A stretch of DNA of 64,000 nt from Chryseobacterium sp. Leaf201 (GTDB taxonomy: Bacteria; Bacteroidota; Bacteroidia; Flavobacteriales; Weeksellaceae). The notes beneath the pieces were generated by a model, which saw nothing but the letters and a program-made list of their open reading frames with translations, made no database searches and was not told the origin of the DNA. This document shows, in pieces, positions 57,377 through 64,000 of the stretch. The first letter of the stretch is position 1. Each line of letters starts with the position of its first letter. The position numbers and the translations under genes were made by a program. The stretch is from contig NZ_LMKA01000068.1 of assembly GCF_001421435.1 (NCBI RefSeq), positions 62,001-126,000 of the forward strand, given 5' to 3'.

Positions 57377-60091
57377 ATGAAATTAATCAACAAATCAATG
57401 CTAACTGCGATAATTACCTTATCCACAGCTAGTGTTTATTACGCACAACAGGTTCAGGATACTGCTGATACAAGATCAAGGGATATCGAACAAGTTGTAA
57501 TTGCTGGAGTTGCTGATATCGCTAAAGACAGAAAAACTCCTGTTGCGGTTTCTACAATTAAAGAAGCACAGATTCAGGAAAGAATCGGTAACCAAGAACT
57601 TCCTGAGATTCTTAATACTACTCCATCAGTGTATGCTACAAAATCCGGAGGAGGTTTTGGAGATTCTAAAATCAACATTCGTGGTTTTGCTCAGGAAAAC
57701 ATTGCAGTAATGGTAAATGGTGTTCCTGTAAATGATATGGAAACGGGTGCAGTATACTGGTCTAACTGGTCTGGTCTGTCTGATGTAACCTCTGCCATGC
57801 AGGTACAAAGAGGTTTAGGATCTTCAAAATTAGCAATTGCATCTGTTGGAGGCACAATGAATTATATTACCAGAGCTGCAGATAAAAGACAAGGAGGAAA
57901 AGTATCTTTAGGTGTAGGTAATGAAGGCTTTTTAAAGACTGTATTTTCTTACAATACCGGTAAATCTGCTTCAGGATGGTCATCATCTTTCCTTATGGGA
58001 AGAACGGCTGGTGCCATGTATGCTAACGGTACAGATTTCGAAGGATACAACTATTATCTTGCTGTTGGTTACCAGCCAAATAAGAAACATGATTTCCAGT
58101 TTACTATTACCGGAGCTCCTCAATGGCACAACCAGAGAACAACCTCTTCAACAATTCAAAATTATATCCGATATAATAAAGATAACGACGGAACTCCTAA
58201 CAGAAGATACAATGCAGATTGGGGCTTCAGAGATGGTGAGCAGTTATCAAATAGGGTAAACTATTATCATAAGCCTGTTCTGTCTCTTAACTGGGACTGG
58301 AATATGAGTGAGAAATCCAAATTAAACTCTGTAGTATATGCATCTTTTGGTAGAGGTGGCGGTACGGGAGATATAGGTAGGATCCGTACAGGTGTAGGAA
58401 ATAATACCGCAGGTGTTACAGGTTTTGTAACTCCGGAAGGTCAGATTGATTATGATGCTATTTTCGCAGGAAATGCTGCCGTAAACGTAAATGCTCCTGC
58501 TACAGCAGCACAAAGTACATTGGTAAGAAGATCATCAATCAACTCTCATAACTGGTTTGGTGCAATCATCAGCTTTAATCACAAGATCAACGACAATATC
58601 AACTTTACAATCGGTACAGATAACAGATATTATTACGGATACCATTATCAGATAGTATCAGATCTTTACGGAGCTTCCGGATATAAAGACAATACTAATA
58701 AAAATTTCTTTACTGCCCCGAATAATATCTATACAGTTACGCCAAGAGTTGTCTCTAATGTATTCTCTCCAAGGCCAACAGGAAATCCTTTCGGGGGCAA
58801 GCTGAACAACAGCGAAGATAAAATCGGGTATGATAACGACGGTGAAGTACTATGGTACGGAGGATTTGGTCAAATTGAATATTCTAATGACAAGCTTTCA
58901 GCTTTCGTTTCAGGAGCACTTTCTAACCAGTCATTCCAAAGAATTGACCATTTCATTATTGACGGAGTTTCTTTATTGAACGGACAGCAGGCAGGTTACA
59001 GAAACACTTCTGCTACCAATAGCCCAATTGTACAGCCTACAGCTTCTAACCCAGCATTAAATACTAAAACTGGCTTTAAAGATATCTTAGGTTATAATGT
59101 AAAAGCAGGTGCTAACTATAACATCAATGATAATCATAATGTATATGCAAACATTGGTTATTATTCTAAGCAGCCGTTCCTGAACGCAGTATATCCAAAC
59201 AACAAAAACTACTTGAACCCTAATTTAACAAACGAAAAAATATTCGGCATTGAAGCAGGTTATGGTTTCCGTTCTACGTTCGTAAATGCAAATCTTAATG
59301 TTTACAGAACATCTTGGGCAGACAGGTTCCAAAGAAGAGGCGGTCTTACACAGAACTATCCAGATCCTACAAATCCAGGGTCAACCATTACTACTAACCA
59401 GGCTTATTCAAACATTCAGGGAATTACAGAAATTCACCAGGGTGTTGAGTTAGAACTGACTGCTAAACCTCATAAAATGCTGGAAGTATTTGGTATGGTT
59501 TCATTAAACGATTACCATTATGAAGGAGATGCAGAAGGGAATATTTTTACAGAGAATAATGAGCAAATCGGTTCAGACTCTCAAAAACTTTTCTTAGACG
59601 GTGTAAAAGTTGGAGGTACAGCTCAGACAACATTAGCCGGAGGATTCAATTTTAGACCAACTGAATGGTTCTCTTTCGATGCAACATACAGAGGTGTTAA
59701 AGATTTATATGCAAACTTAAATGTGCTAAACTTCAGCAATGAAGTTTCACAAAACAGAGGTTCATTACTATTACCGTCATTCGGTTTGGTAGATTTGGGA
59801 GTTACTTTTAAAGTTAAACTAAAAAACCCTAGTCAATTCTTTACGCTTAGAGGTAATGTTTATAACTTGTTAGATAAAACATATATTGCAGAATCTAATA
59901 CAAATATCCATGCTGATGTTTCTTCTAAAACAGAATATGCTGCTCTAAACCCTACTCGTACCCCTGCTCAGATTGATACTGATTATGCACTCTATCAGGC
60001 AGCAGGTAACTGGAATGGTATCAACCAGCAAAACCAGGTTTATTTCGGATTCGGAAGAACATGGTCTGCAACATTATCTTTCAACTTCTAA
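57377..60091 (+). CDS. TonB-dependent outer-membrane receptor
   Basis: A 904-residue outer-membrane receptor. The signal peptide ends SVYYAQ. Unlike many SusC-type receptors it has no N-terminal carboxypeptidase-like domain: IEQVVIAGVADIAKDRKTPV leads directly into the plug (PEILNTTPSVYATKSGGGFG, INIRGFAQENIAVMVNGVPV, GLGSSKLAIASVGGTMNYIT). The barrel ends with FGFGRTWSATLSFNF, the aromatic-terminal strand. No SusD-like partner is adjacent. Substrate unknown. The gene uses A/T-ending codons more than its neighbours, which fits high expression in this group. Confidence 0.93.
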   Translation: MKLINKSMLTAIITLSTASVYYAQQVQDTADTRSRDIEQVVIAGVADIAKDRKTPVAVSTIKEAQIQERIGNQELPEILNTTPSVYATKSGGGFGDSKINIRGFAQENIAVMVNGVPVNDMETGAVYWSNWSGLSDVTSAMQVQRGLGSSKLAIASVGGTMNYITRAADKRQGGKVSLGVGNEGFLKTVFSYNTGKSASGWSSSFLMGRTAGAMYANGTDFEGYNYYLAVGYQPNKKHDFQFTITGAPQWHNQRTTSSTIQNYIRYNKDNDGTPNRRYNADWGFRDGEQLSNRVNYYHKPVLSLNWDWNMSEKSKLNSVVYASFGRGGGTGDIGRIRTGVGNNTAGVTGFVTPEGQIDYDAIFAGNAAVNVNAPATAAQSTLVRRSSINSHNWFGAIISFNHKINDNINFTIGTDNRYYYGYHYQIVSDLYGASGYKDNTNKNFFTAPNNIYTVTPRVVSNVFSPRPTGNPFGGKLNNSEDKIGYDNDGEVLWYGGFGQIEYSNDKLSAFVSGALSNQSFQRIDHFIIDGVSLLNGQQAGYRNTSATNSPIVQPTASNPALNTKTGFKDILGYNVKAGANYNINDNHNVYANIGYYSKQPFLNAVYPNNKNYLNPNLTNEKIFGIEAGYGFRSTFVNANLNVYRTSWADRFQRRGGLTQNYPDPTNPGSTITTNQAYSNIQGITEIHQGVELELTAKPHKMLEVFGMVSLNDYHYEGDAEGNIFTENNEQIGSDSQKLFLDGVKVGGTAQTTLAGGFNFRPTEWFSFDATYRGVKDLYANLNVLNFSNEVSQNRGSLLLPSFGLVDLGVTFKVKLKNPSQFFTLRGNVYNLLDKTYIAESNTNIHADVSSKTEYAALNPTRTPAQIDTDYALYQAAGNWNGINQQNQVYFGFGRTWSATLSFNF

Positions 60092-60118
60092 TAAAAAACA
60101 TTAGATTTTATTACATAT

Positions 60119-60146
60119 CCATCCCGGCTTTTCGCCGGGATTTTTG
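60119..60146 (+). terminator. Terminator after the TonB receptor gene
   Basis: ATCCCGGC (60121-60128) pairs perfectly with GCCGGGAT (60134-60141), loop TTTTC, followed by TTTTT. The next gene's promoter box starts two bases after this T-run. Confidence 0.9.
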
Positions 60147-60147
60147 T

Positions 60148-60155
60148 TATATTTG
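60148..60155 (+). promoter_or_regulatory. Promoter box for the 60182 operon
   Basis: TATATTTG matches TAnnTTTG and ends 26 bases before the ATG at 60182, directly behind the receptor terminator. Confidence 0.6.
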
Positions 60156-60181
60156 CGTATTAGAAAAAAAGAAAATAGATT

Positions 60182-60619
60182 ATGGATTTTTACAAGATTT
60201 TACTGAATGCACATAAAGGAATCGGATATTTGGAAATTCTTTTGGTGACCTTATTTGTTATTGCCCTTTTAACAACCATGTTCGGGTTCAGCGGAAAAAT
60301 AAATAAGTTCCTGAAAAAGATTACCCTTTTCACCATGATCTTCTTCCATGTTCAGTTTCTGGCCGGTATTGTTTTACTGCTGGTATCGCCGGGCGTAAAA
60401 GCAGCCCTGTCTTCCGGAACACTGATGAGTGACTCATATTCAAGGTTCCAGTATGTGGAACATCCGTTTTCTATGCTGATTGCTGCAATCCTGATGACTG
60501 TAGTTTACAAAAAAGTAAAAGTCAACCCTACCCTTTCTTTAACGGTAGTGATTATGGGACTGATTGCTGTCAGTTTATTCGCATATGCTTTCCCTTGGAC
60601 CAGAGTCTTCGGGGCATAA
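60182..60619 (+). CDS. Four-helix inner-membrane protein of unknown function
   Basis: A 145-residue protein with four hydrophobic helices: ILLVTLFVIALLTTMFGFSG, ITLFTMIFFHVQFLAGIVLL, HPFSMLIAAILMTVVYKKVK and TVVIMGLIAVSLFAYAFPWT. Histidines at the start (NAHKGIGYLE), in helix 2 (FFHVQF) and before helix 3 (VEHPFS) could be heme or metal ligands, reminiscent of small cytochrome-b-like membrane proteins. It is conserved in Bacteroidetes next to unrelated genes; the function is not known to me. It is 30 bp before asd, on the same strand. Confidence 0.82.
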   Translation: MDFYKILLNAHKGIGYLEILLVTLFVIALLTTMFGFSGKINKFLKKITLFTMIFFHVQFLAGIVLLLVSPGVKAALSSGTLMSDSYSRFQYVEHPFSMLIAAILMTVVYKKVKVNPTLSLTVVIMGLIAVSLFAYAFPWTRVFGA

Positions 60620-60649
60620 ATATATTAACATAAACAATTTTAATTATCA

Positions 60650-61642
60650 ATGAAAGTAGCTGTAGTAGGTTCAACAGGAATGGTTGGCCAGGTTATGCTT
60701 AAAATTCTGGAAGAAAGAAACTTCCCTGTCACAGAACTGATTCCCGTAGCCTCCGAGAAATCCGTAGGTAAAAAGGTGAAGTATAAACAGGAAGAATTTA
60801 CCATTGTAAGCATGAAAGACGCTATAGCTGCCAAACCTGATATTGCCATCTTTTCTGCAGGTGGATCAGCTTCACTGGAGTTCGCGCCGCTTTTTGCAGA
60901 AGCAGGCACCACTGTAATCGACAATTCTTCAGCCTGGAGAATGGATCCTGATAAAAAACTGGTGGTTCCCGAGATCAATGCCGATGTTTTAACCAAAGAA
61001 GATAAGATCATTGCCAACCCGAACTGCTCTACCATTCAGTTGGTTATGGTATTGGGGCCGTTAAACAAAAAATATGACCTTAAAAGAGTGATTGTCTCTA
61101 CTTACCAGTCTGTAACAGGAACCGGTAAGGCGGCAGTAGACCAGCTGAACGCAGAAATCACCGGAGACGATTCCGTTTCCAAAGTGTATCCTTACCAGAT
61201 TTTTAAAAATGCACTTCCGCACTGTGATGTTTTTGCTGACGATGATTACACGAAAGAAGAGATTAAACTGATGAAGGAACCTAAGAAGATCTTAGGTGAC
61301 GATACATTCAATCTGACCGCCACTGCAGTAAGGGTTCCTGTGCAGGGAGGCCACTCGGAAAGTGTAAACATTGAATTTGAAAATGAATTCGACCTTGATG
61401 AGGTAAGAAAAATCCTATCTGAAACTCCGGGTGTCGTGGTGATGGACAATGTAAAAAATAATGAATACCCGATGCCGCTGTATTCCGAAGGAAAAGATGA
61501 AGTATTCGTCGGAAGGATCAGGCGGGACCTCTCACAGCCCAAGACCCTGAATCTCTGGATTGTGGCTGACAATCTGCGGAAAGGCGCCGCAACCAACGCG
61601 GTACAGATTGCAGAATACCTGGTAGCAAACAACTTAGTCTAA
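60650..61642 (+). CDS. asd: Aspartate-semialdehyde dehydrogenase
   Basis: A 330-residue enzyme reducing aspartyl phosphate to the semialdehyde, a branch point toward lysine (and peptidoglycan diaminopimelate), methionine and threonine. AVVGSTGMVGQVMLKIL (residues 3-19) binds NADP. NPNCSTIQLVMVL contains the active-site cysteine (Cys126), VSTYQSVTGTGKAAVD follows, and RVPVQGGHSESVNIEF carries the catalytic histidine. Length is standard. A terminator follows directly. Confidence 0.97.
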   Translation: MKVAVVGSTGMVGQVMLKILEERNFPVTELIPVASEKSVGKKVKYKQEEFTIVSMKDAIAAKPDIAIFSAGGSASLEFAPLFAEAGTTVIDNSSAWRMDPDKKLVVPEINADVLTKEDKIIANPNCSTIQLVMVLGPLNKKYDLKRVIVSTYQSVTGTGKAAVDQLNAEITGDDSVSKVYPYQIFKNALPHCDVFADDDYTKEEIKLMKEPKKILGDDTFNLTATAVRVPVQGGHSESVNIEFENEFDLDEVRKILSETPGVVVMDNVKNNEYPMPLYSEGKDEVFVGRIRRDLSQPKTLNLWIVADNLRKGAATNAVQIAEYLVANNLV

Positions 61643-61657
61643 ACTAACAAAAATAAA

Positions 61658-61688
61658 AAGAGTCTCAGCATTGAGATTCTTTTTTTTA
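61658..61688 (+). terminator. Terminator after asd
   Basis: AAGAGTCTCA (61658-61667) pairs with TGAGATTCTT (61672-61681), 4-nt loop, one G-T pair, followed by a T-run to 61688. It covers an alternative TTG start of the next gene, which is therefore rejected. Confidence 0.85.
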
Positions 61689-61697
61689 TCAAACCTT

Positions 61698-62696
61698 ATG
61701 AACAGGCAGGAAACTCATAAAAAAGATAAAATAGGCTTTCAGAAACTGATTGCCGCATTCGGGATGATCCTCTTTGTCGGAAAGATCATCGCCTGGAAAA
61801 TGACCGATTCTGATGCGGTATTTTCCGATGCAATGGAAAGCATCGTTAATGTCATCAGTGCCTTTATGGGGCTGTATTCCCTATATCTGGCTGCAAAGCC
61901 TAAAGATAAAGACCATCCGTACGGCCACGGAAAAGTAGAGTTTGTAACGTCCGGTATCGAAGGTGCCCTGATTGCCATTGCCGGCATTATGATCATCTAT
62001 GAAGGCATCAACAGCCTTGTAGTGGGAAAAGTTTTAAGCCAGCTCGACTGGGGGATCGCCATTATTGCCGCCACAGCAGTTATCAATTACTTTTTAGGGT
62101 ATATTTCCATAAGAAAAGGGGAACAGGAAAATTCGCTGGTGCTCATTTCATCCGGAAAACACCTTCAGTCGGATACCGTGACCACACTTGGAGTGGTAAT
62201 CAGCCTTATTGTTGTTTATTTCACTAAAATCTATTGGCTGGATTCTGTAGTCGCACTGATCTTTGGGGTATATATCATATTTGTAGGCTATAAAATCGTC
62301 CGCAAATCACTGAGCGGGATTATGGATGAACAGGACCGCGACCTTTTAGACCAGATCATCAAAATCCTGGAAGAAAACAGGAGAACCGAATGGATTGACG
62401 TCCATAACATGAAAATCCAGCAGTTCGGTGCTTCCCTGCATATTGATGCCCATATTACCCTTCCCTGGTATTACAGCCTCCGCGATGCACACAATGAAAT
62501 GGAAAAGATGATCCTTCTTCTGGCAAAAAACATCAACAGGAGTGTCGAGTTTAATTTCCACATGGATGACTGTAAGCCGATTTCCTGTGCGATCTGCAGG
62601 ATTTCAGACTGCCCCGTCCGCGAACAGGATTTTGTAAAAAAAGTGATCTGGACACCGGAAAATGTTACCTACTGGGATAAGCATACGGCAGAGTAA
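61698..62696 (+). CDS. Cation diffusion facilitator with C-terminal cysteine cluster
   Basis: A 332-residue membrane protein from the ATG at 61698 (MNRQETHKKDKIGF). Six hydrophobic helices are present. DAVFSDAMESIVNVISAF and KDHPYGHGKVEFVTS form the first metal site, and GKHLQSDTVTTLGVVI in helix 5 the second. The cytoplasmic domain ends with CKPISCAICRISDC (Cys292, 297, 300, 305), an extra cysteine cluster not typical of zinc CDF proteins. It probably exports Zn, Co, Fe or Mn. The longer start at 61671 lies inside the upstream terminator. Confidence 0.93.
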   Translation: MNRQETHKKDKIGFQKLIAAFGMILFVGKIIAWKMTDSDAVFSDAMESIVNVISAFMGLYSLYLAAKPKDKDHPYGHGKVEFVTSGIEGALIAIAGIMIIYEGINSLVVGKVLSQLDWGIAIIAATAVINYFLGYISIRKGEQENSLVLISSGKHLQSDTVTTLGVVISLIVVYFTKIYWLDSVVALIFGVYIIFVGYKIVRKSLSGIMDEQDRDLLDQIIKILEENRRTEWIDVHNMKIQQFGASLHIDAHITLPWYYSLRDAHNEMEKMILLLAKNINRSVEFNFHMDDCKPISCAICRISDCPVREQDFVKKVIWTPENVTYWDKHTAE

Positions 62697-62704
62697 CAAA
62701 AAAA

Positions 62705-62986
62705 TGTTACATTGGTTTAAAGGAAATTGCAGATCAGCTGAATGTCGACAGAGCAACCTATGCCAATTGGGAAAATCAAATGTTTGATACGAAATCCCAA
62801 TATATTCCAAAGTTAGCAGATATTTTTGCTGTTGAAATTAAGGAATTATTTAAAGAGGAAAAGACTTTTCATATTTCAAACAGTACTTTCTATGATTGAG
62901 CAGGAATACTTGTTTTTTAATCTGTCAGACAGGAAAATAGCTTAAAAAATAAGTTCGAAGATCTTATTAAAACCTTGGCAAAATAA
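62705..62986 (+). pseudogene. Decayed XRE-family HTH regulator
   Basis: The frame beginning near 62714 encodes GLKEIADQLNVDRATYANWE, the second to fourth helices of an XRE/Cro-type HTH domain, then PKLADIFAVEIKELFKEE. There is no start codon and the usual first helix and the -RxxKGLTQ- segment are missing. The frame meets TGA at 62897-62899 and TAA at 62918-62920 but stays codon-like afterwards, ending QENSLKNKFEDLIKTLAK and TAA at 62984-62986. Two in-frame stops and the lost N terminus make this a pseudogene. The remnant starts nine bases after the CDF stop codon, inside a 6-bp inverted repeat. Confidence 0.75.
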
Positions 62987-63053
62987 TTAATAATTTGAGA
63001 TTACGTTAATTACAAGCGTAAAATCTTAGGCATAAGCAATACTTATATCGGTT

Positions 63054-63866
63054 TTATTTAAGCATTAATGCTTTATCGGTTTCCAGAATATTATTACCGT
63101 AATCTTTGAAATTTGTTTGAAATTTCTTTACTATTGTTTTAGGACTTAAGGTAGAAACATTTCCTTTATCGTCGCCTATTACATATTTCATTCCACTGCT
63201 CTTCAGTTCATAAAAGGGATCATCATAATAATTCTGCATGATTTTTTGAAAATCCTGCCAACTTATTTTTTGTCCGGTGCGGGGAATAAAGAAATCACTT
63301 TTTATTACGTTTCTCAATTGCATTAAGTTAAAATCATAATCCAATTGTGCATCTGAGATTTTAACAATTAATCCGGGTAGTCCGTTGAAGATATAAGGTC
63401 CTTCATGTAGATCTACAGACTCTGCAAACCAAGCTGTCCAATGCCTTCCGCCGTAGTCTACTTCTGCCTTCTGACAATACAGATCACCAATCTTTTGTTT
63501 CTCATTTACAATTTTCCAATCCAGTTTGTCATCAATAGATATAAAAAATCTGCTTCTCATTGTCGAAGTAATAATTATTTTTTGAACGTCTCCGGTTTCT
63601 AAATTTTTTTTCACAAACAAATCTGTAATAAAAAACATATTCCGTCCTAATCCTAAACCTGATTTCTCTATTAGTGAATCTGATTTTCTTTCTAATTCCG
63701 ATCTGAATATAGACTGTTTCCCATAAATATCTAAGTAAAAGGTATTGGACACCAAACTGTCTTTATTTTGATTCGGCCTGAATTTAAGTTCATATAAACA
63801 GGTTATATTCTGACCATACAGTACGTTACTTATCCATATTAATAACCCGAAGATGAGTTTTTTCAT
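63054..63866 (-). CDS. GLPGLI-family secreted protein
   Basis: A 270-residue protein with a signal peptide (LIFGLLIWISNVLYGQ) and the diagnostic PYIFNGLPGLIVKI motif near residue 155. The N-terminal NTFYLDIYGKQSIFRSE and the KIGDLYCQKAEVDYGGRHWT segment also match the GLPGLI family. The molecular function of the family is unknown; members are common in Bacteroidetes and often sit next to genes for small peptides with double-glycine-type leaders. The short gene fragment immediately upstream at 63932-64000 is such a candidate. Family firm, role unknown. Confidence 0.92.
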   Translation of the reverse strand: MKKLIFGLLIWISNVLYGQNITCLYELKFRPNQNKDSLVSNTFYLDIYGKQSIFRSELERKSDSLIEKSGLGLGRNMFFITDLFVKKNLETGDVQKIIITSTMRSRFFISIDDKLDWKIVNEKQKIGDLYCQKAEVDYGGRHWTAWFAESVDLHEGPYIFNGLPGLIVKISDAQLDYDFNLMQLRNVIKSDFFIPRTGQKISWQDFQKIMQNYYDDPFYELKSSGMKYVIGDDKGNVSTLSPKTIVKKFQTNFKDYGNNILETDKALMLK

Positions 63867-63897
63867 TTTACAAATTTTAATAAATATTTTTACTTAA

Positions 63898-63922
63898 ATA
63901 ACTGATACATGACATCAGTTAT
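63898..63922 (-). terminator. Hairpin downstream of the edge peptide gene
   Basis: ATAACTGAT (63898-63906) pairs perfectly with ATCAGTTAT (63914-63922), 7-nt loop. It lies nine bases past the stop codon of the - strand peptide gene. The following - strand bases are only moderately T-rich, so termination may be partial and let transcription continue into the GLPGLI gene. Confidence 0.5.
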
Positions 63923-63931
63923 CTTTTACAG

Positions 63932-64000
63932 TCATTTCAGGCAAGCTGTCGTAATACTACCGTCTGGTCCTGTTGTCACACACATGCTACAGCTGAGGCC
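63932..64000 (-). CDS. C-terminal end of a small cysteine-containing peptide (bacteriocin-like), cut by window edge
   Basis: Read on the - strand, an open frame runs from the window edge to TGA at 63934-63932: 22 residues ending CSMCVTTGPDGSITTACLK. The short Cys-x2-Cys pattern, small Gly/Thr/Ser-rich residues and the position directly upstream of a GLPGLI gene match the small bacteriocin-like peptides annotated in Chryseobacterium and related genomes. The leader, where a double-glycine site would be, lies outside the window. A random open frame of this length cannot be excluded. Confidence 0.5.
   Translation of the reverse strand, partial: GLSCSMCVTTGPDGSITTACLK

Noticed and set aside
61671-61697. 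Longer start for the CDF transporter at a TTG
   Set aside because: The codon lies inside the asd terminator stem and encodes MRFFFLSNL from a T-run; the ATG at 61698 gives a normal CDF N terminus.

Overview
The window reads as chromosomal DNA of a flavobacterium, most likely Chryseobacterium or a close relative in the Weeksellaceae. The evidence is Bacteroidetes-type promoters (TAnnTTTG) in front of many genes, four secreted proteins with type B C-terminal sorting domains of the type IX secretion system, a GLPGLI-family protein, SCxx-type lipoproteins and a SusC-like TonB receptor. The genus is inferred from gene content; no rRNA gene is present. Coding density is high, and I see no tRNA, insertion sequence, integrase or CRISPR array.

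Positions 1-24,000 are a large surface-polysaccharide locus. It starts inside rfbA (dTDP-glucose synthesis), followed by a Wzm/Wzt ABC exporter, a DegT-type sugar aminotransferase, a WbqC-like protein, a second PLP-enzyme-like protein and a rare GNAT-acetyltransferase/glycosyltransferase fusion. Next come about a dozen glycosyltransferases (families GT2 and GT4 and a rhamnosyltransferase-like family), two copies of an atypical short-chain dehydrogenase, an AsnB-type amidotransferase between three paralogous GT2 genes, an acyltransferase-3 membrane protein and two left-handed beta-helix acetyltransferases. Most genes run on the + strand with 0-15 bp gaps or 1-8 bp overlaps, so they are probably co-transcribed in a few long operons. 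One GT2 and the acyltransferase are on the - strand. Together they would build an acylated, possibly amidated, amino-sugar-containing glycan that is exported by the Wzm/Wzt pathway.

Positions 24,200-27,100 hold a beta-carbonic anhydrase, a 99-residue membrane-anchored protein and a SulP transporter, a plausible bicarbonate-handling unit. Positions 27,200-36,300 hold a small secreted protein, pth, two paralogous lipoproteins, three tandem secreted paralogues with an N-terminal LDVNG-type motif, and mfd. Positions 36,500-42,100 carry a divergent HxlR regulator/nitroreductase pair, small exported proteins, a GH3-family protein and an MFS transporter.

Positions 42,200-53,950 hold four large T9SS type B proteins in two pairs around dnaB and rnhA. 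Their N-terminal domains pair by adjacency, but their C-terminal halves pair outer-with-outer and inner-with-inner, a mosaic pattern. DnaB ends in an acidic DDDDDFPF tail resembling the tip of single-stranded DNA-binding protein.

Positions 54,000-62,700 carry a nitroreductase, nadB and nadC, a TonB-dependent receptor, a four-helix membrane protein, asd and a cation diffusion facilitator with a C-terminal cysteine cluster. The right edge holds a decayed HTH regulator, a GLPGLI protein and the last 22 codons of a cysteine-containing small peptide that looks bacteriocin-like.
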